Below are positions 50,968 through 59,723 of a DNA stretch of 64,000 bases, piece by piece (the first letter of the stretch is position 1; every line of letters begins with the position of its first letter). Below the pieces are notes generated by a model, which was given only the letters and a program-made list of their open reading frames with translations, did no database searches and had not been told where the DNA came from. The translations under genes and the position numbers were made by a program. This stretch comes from Kitasatospora kifunensis (GTDB taxonomy: Bacteria; Actinomycetota; Actinomycetes; Streptomycetales; Streptomycetaceae). The DNA lies in NCBI RefSeq assembly GCF_014203855.1, contig NZ_JACHJV010000001.1, forward strand, positions 2,294,001-2,358,000, given 5' to 3'.

Positions 50968-51756
50968 ATGCCCGTGGTCAGTACTCCCTATCCGCCCGGC
51001 ACCCCCTGCTGGGTCGACCTGATGGCCCCCGACCCGCAGGCCGCCATCGACTTCTACAAGGACCTGTTCGGCTGGCAAGGCGAGCGCGGCCCCGAGGAGT
51101 TCGGCGGCTACGCGATGATGACGCTGAACGGCAAACCGGTGGCCGGCATCGGCCCGGCCATGTCGATGGACGGCAACCCGCCGCCGCCCACCGTGTGGAC
51201 CACCTACCTCTCCACCGACGACGCGGACGCCACCGCCTCCAAGGTCAGCGCGAACGGCGGCAAGCTGCTCTTCCCGGTGATGGACGTCGGCACGGTCGGC
51301 CGGATGTTCCCCGCCGTCGACCCGACCGGCGCGGTCTTCGGCGTCTGGCAGCCGGTGGACTTCGGCGGCGCGGAGATCGTCAACGAGCACGGCGCGGTGA
51401 TCTGGAACGAGCTGAACACCTCCGACGTGAAGGCGGCCGCCGCCTTCTACAAGGCGGCCCTCGGCATCGAGTTGGCTCCGATGCCGGAGATGCCGGAGTA
51501 CAACGGGCTGCTCGTGCAGGGCAAGACGGTCGGCGGCGCACAGGGCCTGGGCAACTACCCGCCCGGCACGCCCTCGCACTGGGCGACCTACTTCGCGGTG
51601 GACGACGCCGACAGCGTGGTGGACGCCGCGGTGCGGGCCGGATCCTCGCTGCTGGCGCCCGCAGCGGACACCCCGGTGGGCCGGATCGCCGGGCTCAAGG
51701 ACCCGCAGGGTGCGGTGTTCCTGGTGATCAAGCCGCAGCCGCCCGAGGCCGGCTGA
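50968..51756 (+). CDS. VOC-family (glyoxalase fold) two-domain protein
   Basis: 262 residues with two tandem VOC modules: STPYPPGTPCWVDLMAPDPQAAIDFYKDLFGW and, from about residue 142, NEHGAVIWNELNTSDVKAAAAFYKAALGIELAPM; both end in a DPTGAVFGVWQP / DPQGAVFLVIKP strand. The family binds metal and small molecules (dioxygenase, resistance or isomerase roles); no specific one can be named. GGAGG lies 9 bases before the ATG. It is convergent with the chitinase gene. Confidence 0.88.
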   Translation: MPVVSTPYPPGTPCWVDLMAPDPQAAIDFYKDLFGWQGERGPEEFGGYAMMTLNGKPVAGIGPAMSMDGNPPPPTVWTTYLSTDDADATASKVSANGGKLLFPVMDVGTVGRMFPAVDPTGAVFGVWQPVDFGGAEIVNEHGAVIWNELNTSDVKAAAAFYKAALGIELAPMPEMPEYNGLLVQGKTVGGAQGLGNYPPGTPSHWATYFAVDDADSVVDAAVRAGSSLLAPAADTPVGRIAGLKDPQGAVFLVIKPQPPEAG

Positions 51757-51781
51757 TCGGTCTGGGAGTCAGCGACATGGG

Positions 51782-51821
51782 CCGCGGCCCGGACCGATGC
51801 GGTGCTCGGTCCGGGCCGCGG
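51782..51821. terminator. 15-bp stem terminator between VOC and chitinase genes
   Basis: CCGCGGCCCGGACCG (51782-51796), a 10-base loop, and CGGTCCGGGCCGCGG (51807-51821): perfect stem just after the VOC stop. Serves as terminator for the VOC gene and, on the other strand, the chitinase gene. Confidence 0.8.
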
Positions 51822-51825
51822 TGCT

Positions 51826-51872
51826 GTGTGGTGTTGTGCTGTGTTGTGCTGTGCTGTGCTGTGCTGTGCTGT
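51826..51872. repeat. TGTGC pentanucleotide microsatellite
   Basis: About nine tandem TGTGC-type units (some TGTGT/TGTTG variants) lie between the terminator and the chitinase stop codon. No reading frame uses it. Confidence 0.85.
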
Positions 51873-51893
51873 GGGATAGCGGGCGGCGGGTCG

Positions 51894-53738
51894 TCAGCAG
51901 GGGCCGTTGTCGGTCCAGGCTCCCCAGGAACCGCTCAGGCTCGGGTCGTCGCCGGTGGTCCACCACTTGTTGGTGTAGGTGTGACCCTTCCAGGAGACCT
52001 TGGTACCGGCCGTGGCGTAGACCGCCGAGGCGGACCAGCCGGGCGCGGCGCAGACACCGGTGGTGGGCGTGGAGGTGACGGGCGGCGTGGTCGGGCCGGT
52101 CGTGGGGCCGGTGGTCGGGCCAGTCGTCGGGCCAGTCGTGGGGCCGGTGGTCGGACCGCCGGTGGTGGGCGAACCGGTGGGCGAGCCGGTCGGGCTGGCC
52201 GAGGTCGGCGGCGCCGGGCAGCTGGCGGCCGAGCCGTTGGTGGCGTCCACCATCTTGTCGAAGAGCCCGGTCTGGGTGCCCAGGTCGTAGAGCGAGAAGG
52301 CGAACGAACCGCCCAGGCCGTTGCAGTGCAGGTAGTCGGCCTTGGCCTGGATCGACTGGGCGTCCTCACCGGACCAGAAGTTGGTGCCGTCGTAGAAGTA
52401 CGCGGCCTGCGCCACCGGGTCCCAGAAGGTGTCGGCCGGGTTGTCGACGACGCCGTTCAGCTCCTTGTACATCCGGATGCCGTTGACGTTGCCGGACATC
52501 GCCGCGCCGGGCGCGGGGCCGGTCGCGGTCTGGAACAGGCCGTTCGAGCCGCCGTTCGGCACGCCGGTCCAGCCGCGGTAGTAGAACGGCACGCCCATAT
52601 TGATCTTGCTGGCGGGGAAACCGCCCGGGATGCCGTACTGCGGATCACCCACGGTCCAGGCCTTGATCGCCTCGTCGATCGAGTACTTGGCACTGCCGGG
52701 CGCGATCGGGTTGGCGGGATCGTTCGGGTCCGAGTAGAGCGCCGCCTGGTGGTTGGTCGGGCCGGTCGCCTCCCAGCCGCCGTGCATGTCGTAGGTCATC
52801 ACGTCCATGAACGTCAGGTACTGGCCGATCTTGTCGGTCTCGACGTTCTGGATCTTGTCCTGGCCCGCACCGACCGCCGCGCTCAGCGCGTAGGTCTTCC
52901 CGTCGGCCTTGCCCTGCGCGTCCAGCTCGGAACGGAGTTCGGCCAGCAGCGCGGTGTAGTTCTGCTTGTCGGCCGGGGAGGCGTGGTTGCCGGTGTGGCC
53001 GCCGCCGCCCGGGTACTCCCAGTCGATGTCGAAGCCGTCGAAGATGCCGGCCGCCGAGCCGGGGCCGCCGAAGCCGGCGTCGGTGGGCAGGTTGCCCTTG
53101 ATGAACATGTCGATGCAGGAGGAGGCGAAGGCCTTGCGCGAGGCGTCGCTGGCCGCCACGTCCGAGAAGTACTTCGAGTAGGTCCAACCGCCGATCGACA
53201 GCAGGATCTTGAGGTTGGGGTTCTTCGCCTTCAGCTCCTTGAGCTGGTTGAAGTTGCCCGTGATCGGCTGGTTCCAGGTGTCCGCGACGCCGCTGACGCT
53301 GCTGGAGGCGTCGAAGGACTTCTGGTAGTCCGCGAAGGCGTCCGCCGCGCCGTCGCCGGCGTTCGGGTTGTTGTCGTCCTGGGAGGCGGCCTTGGTGGCC
53401 TCGAAGCACTTCCCGCTGGTCGGGTCGATGTTCTCGAAGTCGTAGATCAGGTAGTCCAGTTTGCCGGCCTCGCCGGTGTCCTGGATGGTCTTGGCGGTGT
53501 AGCCGTTCGCGTAGACCGACCACTGGTCGAAGTAGGCCACCTTGAGGCCGCCGCTGGTGGCGGGCGCACCTGTGGTGTTGGTGGCGGCCGCCAGGGCGGT
53601 GCCGCCGGAGGTCAGCGAGAGCGAGGCGCCGAGCAGCAGCGAGGCGCAGGCGCCGATGGCGAGCGCCGCGATGCCCTTGGGGCGGCGGCGCCCGGTCTGG
53701 GAGCCATCGGCCCCTCTGGAGAGCGTGCGGGTGAGCAT
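51894..53738 (-). CDS. Secreted chitinase, GH18 with C-terminal chitin-binding domain
   Basis: 614 residues. Signal peptide of about 48 residues (two Arg in RRRPKG, cut near ALAAA), GH18 catalytic domain with DGFDIDWEYPG (catalytic Glu about residue 241) and YDMHGGWE, a TTGP-repeat linker from roughly residue 530, and a CBM5/12-type chitin-binding domain (WSASAVYATAGTKVSWKGHTYTNKWW). It degrades chitin outside the cell. A DasR-type site upstream couples it to GlcNAc control. The start ATG opens a normal Streptomyces-length chitinase. Confidence 0.93.
   Translation of the reverse strand: MLTRTLSRGADGSQTGRRRPKGIAALAIGACASLLLGASLSLTSGGTALAAATNTTGAPATSGGLKVAYFDQWSVYANGYTAKTIQDTGEAGKLDYLIYDFENIDPTSGKCFEATKAASQDDNNPNAGDGAADAFADYQKSFDASSSVSGVADTWNQPITGNFNQLKELKAKNPNLKILLSIGGWTYSKYFSDVAASDASRKAFASSCIDMFIKGNLPTDAGFGGPGSAAGIFDGFDIDWEYPGGGGHTGNHASPADKQNYTALLAELRSELDAQGKADGKTYALSAAVGAGQDKIQNVETDKIGQYLTFMDVMTYDMHGGWEATGPTNHQAALYSDPNDPANPIAPGSAKYSIDEAIKAWTVGDPQYGIPGGFPASKINMGVPFYYRGWTGVPNGGSNGLFQTATGPAPGAAMSGNVNGIRMYKELNGVVDNPADTFWDPVAQAAYFYDGTNFWSGEDAQSIQAKADYLHCNGLGGSFAFSLYDLGTQTGLFDKMVDATNGSAASCPAPPTSASPTGSPTGSPTTGGPTTGPTTGPTTGPTTGPTTGPTTPPVTSTPTTGVCAAPGWSASAVYATAGTKVSWKGHTYTNKWWTTGDDPSLSGSWGAWTDNGPC
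52084..52165 (-). repeat. TTGP-coding repeat in the chitinase linker
   Basis: A run of near-identical 12-base units (GGCCCGACGACG-type, encoding TTGP about six times) makes a Thr/Pro linker. Such arrays often vary in length between strains. Confidence 0.75.
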
Positions 53739-53894
53739 GGGTGCGTGACTCCTGGCTGTGGGGGACCGTCACGCCCGTGGGGAGCGGCCGGGTGGGTGGG
53801 ACCACCTAGCCATGGGCATGACATGAGGGAATCGTGCGACGGACGGCACAGCGACCACCCACGGCGGCCGCTCGGGCACCGAGCACCCCAGGGC

Positions 53895-53925
53895 CACCGT
53901 CAGAGGCCTTGGACCTCTAACGGTG
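53895..53925 (-). promoter_or_regulatory. Hairpin in the chitinase 5' leader
   Basis: CACCGTCAGAGG (53895-53906) pairs with CCTCTAACGGTG (53914-53925), one mismatch, loop of 7. Lies between the putative dre operator and the chitinase start, so it is in the leader RNA or promoter-proximal DNA. Confidence 0.45.
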
Positions 53926-53955
53926 ACTCAGGGGCTCCCTGCACCTGTCGATTAA

Positions 53956-53971
53956 AATGGACTAGACCAAC
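53956..53971. promoter_or_regulatory. DasR-type operator (dre) upstream of chitinase
   Basis: AATGGACTAGACCAAC matches the DasR consensus (A-N-TGGTCTAGACCA-N-T) with one core mismatch. DasR represses chitin and GlcNAc genes in streptomycetes. It lies about 220 bases before the chitinase ATG. Confidence 0.72.
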
Positions 53972-54214
53972 ATCGACGTCAAGGGCCCATCCCGGCACTT
54001 GAGTTGTCGTTAAGGTTCGCCCCGCCGACCCTCGAAGGCTGACCTGCGGCTAAACGTCGGTCCCCGAAGCAAGGTCAGTCTTGAGATGTAGTCCCGCTGC
54101 ATCTTGCGTCGCAACCGTGGTCCTTTCGACTCCTCCTTGTGCGGCTCGTGGCGGCCGCGGCCGCCACCTAGCGTGGACAGCGTCGCCCGTCCCCCCTCGT
54201 TCTGAGGACCAGAA

Positions 54215-55159
54215 ATGATCGAAGCCGTCGGCCTCACCAAGCGCTACGGCCCCAAAACCGCCGTCCAGGACCTGAGCTTCAGCGTCCGCCCCGGTATCGT
54301 GACCGGCTTCCTCGGCCCCAACGGCGCCGGCAAGTCCACCACCATGCGGATGCTGCTCGGCCTCGACAACCCGAGCGCCGGTCACGCCACCATCAACGGC
54401 CGCCGCTACGCCGAGCACCCGGCCCCGCTGCGCGAGGTCGGCGCGATGCTCGAGGCGCGCGCCATCCACACCGGCCGCTCCGCCTTCAACCACCTGCTCG
54501 CGCTGGCCGCCACCCACGGCATCCCGCGCTCGCGGGTGGACGAGGTGATCGACCTGGTCGGTCTGCGCCAGGTCGCCAAGAAGCGGGCCGGCGGCTTCTC
54601 GCTCGGCATGGGCCAGCGCCTGGGCATCGCCTCCGCGCTGCTCGGCGACCCCGCCACGCTGATCCTCGACGAGCCGGTCAACGGCCTCGACCCCGAGGGC
54701 ATCCTGTGGATCCGTAACCTGCTCAAGTCCCTTGCCGCCGAGGGCCGCACGGTGCTGGTCTCGTCGCACCTGATGAGCGAGATGGCGCTCACCGCCGAGC
54801 ACCTGATCGTGATCGGCCGCGGCCAGTTGATCGCCGACACCTCGGTGGCCGACTTCACCGAGCGCGCCTCGCGCGGCGGCGTGCTGGTGCGCAGCCGCGA
54901 CTCGGTGCGGCTGGCCGAGGTGCTGGGCGAGCTGCCCGGGGTCAGCGTCACCGAGGACCCGGAGACCCAGGTCCTGCTGGTCGACGGCGTCGACAGCGAG
55001 CGGATCGGCGAACTGGCCGACCAGCACCGGCTGGTGCTGAGCGAGCTGACGCCGCAGAAGGCCTCGCTGGAGGAGGCCTTCATGGAAATGACCAAGGACG
55101 CCGTCGAGTACGACGCCGTGGTCGCCCCCCGCACGCTGGTCGAGGAGCACGCCGCATGA
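54215..55159 (+). CDS. ABC transporter ATP-binding protein (BcrA/DrrA type)
   Basis: 314 residues. Walker A GPNGAGKST (residues about 36-44), signature FSLGMGQRLGIASAL, Walker B LILDEPVNGLDPEG, H-loop SSHLMSEM, plus a C-terminal regulatory extension of about 90 residues typical of DrrA/BcrA. With the permease it exports a drug or lipid-like compound. Its stop overlaps the permease start (ATGA). Coupled with a two-component system downstream. Confidence 0.92.
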   Translation: MIEAVGLTKRYGPKTAVQDLSFSVRPGIVTGFLGPNGAGKSTTMRMLLGLDNPSAGHATINGRRYAEHPAPLREVGAMLEARAIHTGRSAFNHLLALAATHGIPRSRVDEVIDLVGLRQVAKKRAGGFSLGMGQRLGIASALLGDPATLILDEPVNGLDPEGILWIRNLLKSLAAEGRTVLVSSHLMSEMALTAEHLIVIGRGQLIADTSVADFTERASRGGVLVRSRDSVRLAEVLGELPGVSVTEDPETQVLLVDGVDSERIGELADQHRLVLSELTPQKASLEEAFMEMTKDAVEYDAVVAPRTLVEEHAA

Positions 55160-56001
55160 GCACCGCCACCGCCACTCCCGCTGCCCGCTCGGCGGCCCCG
55201 GCCCGGACCGCGATCGGCGGCCCGGTCACGCTGGCGCGGGTGGTCCACTCCGAGTGGATCAAGTTCCGCACCCTGCGCTCGAGCTACTTCACGCTGATCG
55301 CCGCGGTGGTCTTCATGGTCGGCTTCGGCCTGCTCGCCTGCTACGGCGCGATCGACCACCTGAACCACCCGGACGCGCGCGACCACGCCTTCTCGATCAA
55401 CGCCGCCGACCGCAGCCTGCGCGGCTACCTGGCCGCTCAGCTGGCCATCGGCGTGCTCGGCGTGCTGGTGGTCAGCGGCGAGTACAGCACCGGCATGATC
55501 CGCGCCTCGTTGTCCGCCGTACCGCGCCGCCTGCCGGTGCTCTGGGCCAAGGCGGCCGTCTTCGGTGCGGTGACCTTCGTGGTGACCCTGATCACCGCGT
55601 TCGTCGCGTTCTTCGGCGGCCAGGCCGTGCTGTCCAGCAACCACGTGCAGACCACGCTGTCGGCCGCCGGCGTGACCCGCACGGTCATCGGCACCTCGCT
55701 CTACCTGACCGCGATCGGCATCTTCGCGGTCGCCGTCGGCGCGCTGATCCGCAACACGGCGGGTGGCATCGCCACCATCTTCGGCATGCTGCTGGTGCTG
55801 CCCACCCTGGTCGAGGTGCTGCCCTCGAACTGGAGCAGCCACATCTCGCCCTACCTGCCCGGCGCGGCCGGCCAGGCGGTGGCGACCCTCAACCCGGACC
55901 CGGGCACGCTCGCCCCGTGGACCGGCTACGGGGTGCTCTGGATCTACGTCGCCGCCGCCCTGATCGGCGCCGCCGCCGTCCTCAAGCGGCGTGATGCCTG
56001 A
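55156..56001 (+). CDS. ABC transporter permease (ABC-2 type)
   Basis: 281 residues, about six membrane helices (LRSSYFTLIAAVVFMVGFGLLACYGAI and others); SGEYSTGMIRASLSAVPRRLPVLWAKA is the conserved ABC-2 segment. Overlaps the ATPase gene (ATGA). Partner of the ATPase in efflux. Confidence 0.9.
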   Translation: MSTATATPAARSAAPARTAIGGPVTLARVVHSEWIKFRTLRSSYFTLIAAVVFMVGFGLLACYGAIDHLNHPDARDHAFSINAADRSLRGYLAAQLAIGVLGVLVVSGEYSTGMIRASLSAVPRRLPVLWAKAAVFGAVTFVVTLITAFVAFFGGQAVLSSNHVQTTLSAAGVTRTVIGTSLYLTAIGIFAVAVGALIRNTAGGIATIFGMLLVLPTLVEVLPSNWSSHISPYLPGAAGQAVATLNPDPGTLAPWTGYGVLWIYVAAALIGAAAVLKRRDA

Positions 56002-56026
56002 CCTGCTCCGGGTGCACAATGGCGCG

Positions 56027-57304
56027 ATGAGTGCCATCGACCAGCTCCCGGCGGCCCTCGGGCGGCGCTTTCCCAGCGCCGCCCGGGGGCTGGCCGCGTT
56101 GCGGGGCTGGCTGCTGGACGAGCGGTACCCGATCGCCGTCGACCTCGCCTTCTCCCTGGTGGTGCTGGCCCTGGCCAGCGCGGCGCACGGGCGGGACCTG
56201 TCGATGCACCCCTGGGTCTGGCTGCTGCAGCTCGGGCTGATCCTGCCGCTCGCCTTCCGCCGCCGGGCTCCGCTGGCCGTCTTCGGGGTGATCGCGGGCG
56301 TCGCCTTCGTGCAGTGGCTGACCTACCAGGCGATGCCCGCCGACATCGCCGTGCTGCTCGCGCTCTACACCGTCGCGGGCCACAGCTCTCGACGCAGGAC
56401 ACTGCTCGCGTACCTGATCGCCGAACTCGGTGTGGCACTGGTGGTCTCCAACCTGCGCCACGTCGTCGAGCTGGCCGACCCGCTGCACGCCATGTTCAAG
56501 GCCGCCTTCATGCTCTCCGGCGCCACCACGGCCGCCGCCGTGCTCGGCCTCAACGTCCGGGCCCGGCGGGCCCAGCTGCGCGCGCTGCGCGAGCGGGCCC
56601 ACGAGCTGGAGCGCCAGCGCGACCAGCAGGCCGCCCTCGCGGTGGCCGAGGAGCGCTCGCGGATCGCCCGTGAGATGCACGACATCGTCACGCACAACCT
56701 CTCGGTGATGGTCGCGCTCGCCGACGGCGCGGTCTACGCCAACCCGATCGCTCCCGAGAAGGCCACCGCCGCGATGCGCCAGTCCGCCGAGACCGGACGC
56801 CAGGCCATCACCGACATGCGCCGCTTCCTGGGCGTCCTGCGCGCCGACGAACCCGACGCGCTGCGCCACCCGCAGCCGGGCCTGGGCCAACTCACCGCGC
56901 TGGTGGCCCAGGTGCGCGCCGCCGGCCTGCCCACCGAGCTGCACCAGAGCGGCGAGGCCGCCACCATCTCCCCGGGCGCCCAGCTGACCGTCTACCGGCT
57001 GGTCCAGGAGTCGCTCACCAACACCCTCAAGCACGCCGCCTCCGGCGCCCGCGCCCAGGTCACCGTGGAGTGCACCGCGGACACCGTACGGGTCGAGGTC
57101 CGCGACGACGGACGCGCGCTGCACCCGTCGGCGGTAGGCGCCGGCGCCGATGCGCTGCGCGAGTCCGGTCACGGCCTGGCCGGCATGCGTGAGCGCGTCG
57201 CCGCCTATGGTGGTGGCCTCACCGCGGGCCCACTCCCCCAGGGCGGCTGGCGGGTGGCCGCCACCCTCGACCTCGGCCCGGATCCCCAGGAGGCTCCCCG
57301 ATGA
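56027..57304 (+). CDS. Sensor histidine kinase (HisKA_3 type)
   Basis: 425 residues from ATG 56027; an in-frame ATG at 55994 overlapping the permease stop is an alternative start. Four to five membrane helices to about residue 140, then HisKA_3 with His in SRIAREMHDIVTHNLSVM and HATPase_c (QESLTNTLKHAAS, VEVRDDGRALHPS, GHGLAGMRERV). It pairs with the response regulator by ATGA overlap and likely controls the ABC exporter. Confidence 0.91.
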   Translation: MSAIDQLPAALGRRFPSAARGLAALRGWLLDERYPIAVDLAFSLVVLALASAAHGRDLSMHPWVWLLQLGLILPLAFRRRAPLAVFGVIAGVAFVQWLTYQAMPADIAVLLALYTVAGHSSRRRTLLAYLIAELGVALVVSNLRHVVELADPLHAMFKAAFMLSGATTAAAVLGLNVRARRAQLRALRERAHELERQRDQQAALAVAEERSRIAREMHDIVTHNLSVMVALADGAVYANPIAPEKATAAMRQSAETGRQAITDMRRFLGVLRADEPDALRHPQPGLGQLTALVAQVRAAGLPTELHQSGEAATISPGAQLTVYRLVQESLTNTLKHAASGARAQVTVECTADTVRVEVRDDGRALHPSAVGAGADALRESGHGLAGMRERVAAYGGGLTAGPLPQGGWRVAATLDLGPDPQEAPR

Positions 57305-57969
57305 CCATCCGCGTCCTGCTGGTGGACGACCAGCCCCTGCTGCGGGTCGCCTTCACCCTGGTGCTGGACTCGCAGCCCGACCTGGCGGTGGCCGGCGAGG
57401 CCGAGGACGGCGCCCAGGCGGTGCGCCTGGTGCTCGAACAGCGCCCCGACGTGGTGCTGATGGACGTCCGGATGCCCGGCATGGACGGCATCGAGGCCAC
57501 CCGCCGGATCGTCGAGGAGTCCCCCGACACCAAGGTGCTCATCATGACCACCTTCGACCTGGACGAGTACGCCTTCGCCGCCCTGCGTGCCGGTGCCTCC
57601 GGCTTCATGCTGAAGAACGCCCAGCCGGCCGAACTGCTCAGCGCGATCCGCAGCGTGGCGGCCGGCGACGCGGTGGTGGCGCCCCGGATCACCCGGCGCC
57701 TGCTGGACACCTTCGCCTCCCAGCTGCCCGCCGACGGCGGCTCCCCCGCCCGCGCCGAGAACGCCGTCGAGGCACTGACCGCCCGCGAGCGCAGCGTGCT
57801 GGAACAGGTCGCCCGGGGCCTGTCGAACGCCGAGGTGGCCGCCGAGCTCTACCTCGCCGAGGCCACCGTGAAGACCCACGTGAGCCGGATCCTGCTCAAA
57901 CTCGGCCTGCGCGACCGGGTCCAGGCCGTGGTCTTCGCCTACGAGAACCGCCTGGTGCTGCCCACCTGA
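57301..57969 (+). CDS. NarL/LuxR-family response regulator
   Basis: 222 residues. Receiver domain with phospho-acceptor Asp in VVLMDVRMPGMDG, acidic pocket LVDDQ, and Lys in FMLKNAQPAELL; C-terminal LuxR HTH (ALTARERSVLEQVARGLSNAEVAAELYLAEATVKTHVSRIL). Start overlaps the kinase stop (ATGA). Likely activator of the upstream ABC genes. Confidence 0.94.
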   Translation: MTIRVLLVDDQPLLRVAFTLVLDSQPDLAVAGEAEDGAQAVRLVLEQRPDVVLMDVRMPGMDGIEATRRIVEESPDTKVLIMTTFDLDEYAFAALRAGASGFMLKNAQPAELLSAIRSVAAGDAVVAPRITRRLLDTFASQLPADGGSPARAENAVEALTARERSVLEQVARGLSNAEVAAELYLAEATVKTHVSRILLKLGLRDRVQAVVFAYENRLVLPT

Positions 57970-57982
57970 GGCGCGGTGCCGG

Positions 57983-58564
57983 TCAGAGGCGGTCGATGGC
58001 GGTGAGGTCGATCGCGATGGGGTAGGGGAAGTCGGTCTTCAGCTCGTCGTGGTGGATGCCCATCAGCGCGTAGGCCCTGCTGGCCGGATCCAGCTCGTAG
58101 ACGTAGACCACCGGGCGACGGCCCTCCCCTGCCTTCTCGACCCGCCAGAAATACGGGATGCCGGCCTCGGCGTACTTGCGGGGCTTGACCTCGCGGTCCC
58201 GGATGACGGAGTCGGGCGAGACGACCTCGACGGCGAGCAGGACGTCGGCGACCTGGTACCCCGTCTCCTCGCCATCTGCTGTCACCGCCGAGGCACGCAC
58301 CACGGAGAGATCAGGCTCGGGCCGATCGCGCTTGCCCAGCGTGATGGCCATCTCGCGGACCACCCGGACGTCCTCCGGCGCGGTGGCACGCAGACCCACT
58401 TCGAGCAGGAACATCGCCACCGAGTGGAAGATCTTCTGCGGACTCACGAAAATCAGGCTCCCGTCGAGCAACTCCGTGTGCGGCGGGAGGTCGGGCAGGC
58501 GATCGAGGTCATCGGCGGTGAACCCGTCCACCGGCGGAATCAGCCAGTCGGGTACGGCAGTCAT
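57983..58564 (-). CDS. Uma2-family (DUF820) putative endonuclease
   Basis: 193 residues. PD-(D/E)XK-like core: PEPDLSVVRA, VLLAVEVVSPDSVIRDREVKPRKYAEAGIPYFWRV (conserved E-V-S-P and K residues). Family members are widespread in streptomycetes, often in many copies; the activity is assumed from fold. ATG 58564 has GGGAGG 5-10 bases upstream. Confidence 0.85.
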   Translation of the reverse strand: MTAVPDWLIPPVDGFTADDLDRLPDLPPHTELLDGSLIFVSPQKIFHSVAMFLLEVGLRATAPEDVRVVREMAITLGKRDRPEPDLSVVRASAVTADGEETGYQVADVLLAVEVVSPDSVIRDREVKPRKYAEAGIPYFWRVEKAGEGRRPVVYVYELDPASRAYALMGIHHDELKTDFPYPIAIDLTAIDRL

Positions 58565-58658
58565 GGTTCCTCCCATGGGCGCGATCCTCGCCTACGGGGC
58601 CAGCGTAACGGGGGCCTTTCCCGACCGGTTCACTCTTTCGTGCGAGTCCCCGGGGAAG

Positions 58659-59570
58659 TCACATGCTGAGGTACACCGCGCTGCCCACGCCCGCCACCAT
58701 GCAGTAGATCGCGAACGGCGTCAGGCTGCGGTTCTCGAAGTACTTCGTCAGGAACTTCACCGAGACGTAGCCCGCCACGAAGGCGCAGAGCGAGCCGACC
58801 AGCAGCGGCCCGCGGATGCCGGCGTTCTCCGGCTTGAGCAGCTCGGGCATCTTGAGGACGGCGGCCGCGCCGATCACCGGGGTGGCGAGCAGGAAGGAGA
58901 AGCGGGCGGCGTCCTCGTGGTTGAGGCCGCGCAGGATGCCGGTGCTCATGGTGACGCCGGAGCGGCTGATGCCCGGCAGCAGGGCGAGGATCTGCGCGGC
59001 ACCGATCCAGGTGCCCTGGCGGAAGCTGAGCTTGGCCAGCCGGCGGTCCGACTCGATCGCGGGGTCGGTGCCCGGCACGTGCGCGGCCTGCGCCCCGGCC
59101 CGGCGGCGTCCGCCGCCGCCGCGCCGCAGCCGGTCGGCGCCCAGCAGCACGAAGCCGTTCAGCGCCAGGAAGACTGCCGCGACCACCGGCTTGCCGAGCG
59201 CGTCGCGCAGCGCCTTCTCGGCGACCAGGCCCACCAGGCCGACCGGGATGGTGCCGACGATCAGCAGCCAGGCCAGCCGCTGCTCGGAGGTCTCTATTCG
59301 GCGCTCGCGGATGGAGCTGAACAGACCCCGGATCACCCGGACCCAGTCCTTGCGGAAGAAGAGCACCAGCGCCAGCGCGGTCGCCAGGTGCAGCCCGACC
59401 AGCACCGAAAGGTAGGGCGAGGAGGCGGCCGTGACGTTCAGGTCCTTCTGGACACTGCCGCCGATCAGCGCCGGTATCAGGATGCTGTGTCCGAGGCTGG
59501 AGACCGGAAAGAGCTCGGTGACGCCTTGCAGCAGGCCGACGCCGATCGACTCCGGGTAGGTCAGGGACAT
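58659..59570 (-). CDS. uppP: Undecaprenyl-diphosphatase
   Basis: 303 residues, eight membrane helices. BacA/UppP motifs: GVTELFPVSSLGHSIL (usual EFLPISSTGH) and LLPGISRSGVTMSTG. Recycles undecaprenyl pyrophosphate to the lipid carrier for wall synthesis; confers bacitracin tolerance. A central Arg/Gly loop insertion (GGGGRRRAGAQAA) is seen in actinobacteria. A TACA/TGTA palindrome lies about 100 bases upstream. Confidence 0.93.
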   Translation of the reverse strand: MSLTYPESIGVGLLQGVTELFPVSSLGHSILIPALIGGSVQKDLNVTAASSPYLSVLVGLHLATALALVLFFRKDWVRVIRGLFSSIRERRIETSEQRLAWLLIVGTIPVGLVGLVAEKALRDALGKPVVAAVFLALNGFVLLGADRLRRGGGGRRRAGAQAAHVPGTDPAIESDRRLAKLSFRQGTWIGAAQILALLPGISRSGVTMSTGILRGLNHEDAARFSFLLATPVIGAAAVLKMPELLKPENAGIRGPLLVGSLCAFVAGYVSVKFLTKYFENRSLTPFAIYCMVAGVGSAVYLSM

Positions 59571-59660
59571 CGCACACCTTCAGCACTGGTACGGGTCGTC
59601 GGAGGGCGACAGCGTACCTAGGCGTGCCGACAATGCCTCAGGCCCCTCCCCGGCAGAACG

Positions 59661-59679
59661 TACTACAGATATGTAGACG
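59661..59679. promoter_or_regulatory. Palindrome TACTACAGATATGTAG upstream of uppP
   Basis: CTACA-GATA-TGTAG (59663-59676) is a perfect 5+4+5 inverted repeat resembling BlaI/MecI/CopY boxes (TACA/TGTA). It is upstream of uppP on the minus strand. A winged-helix repressor of that type is not in the window. Confidence 0.4.
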
Positions 59680-59723
59680 TCAGCCGGGGCGAGGCCCGAA
59701 TTCACCTGCTGCTCATCTGCCCG

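Larger units (their letters stand above)
53739..54214. other. Intergenic region between chitinase and ABC transporter genes
   Basis: Holds the dre-like site and leader hairpin for the chitinase, and on the right side the ABC transporter promoter (TAGCGT at about 54168 fits a -10 box; GAGGACC is the ribosome binding site). No gene recognised; a 76-residue minus frame inside it is not credible. Confidence 0.6.

Noticed and set aside
51195..54002. 935-residue plus-strand open frame opposite the chitinase
   Set aside because: It is the antisense of the GH18 chitinase and runs through the microsatellite and terminator; no domain is visible.
54010..54240. 76-residue minus-strand frame upstream of the ABC transporter
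   Set aside because: Overlaps the ABC gene promoter and start codon; no ribosome binding site and no recognisable pattern.
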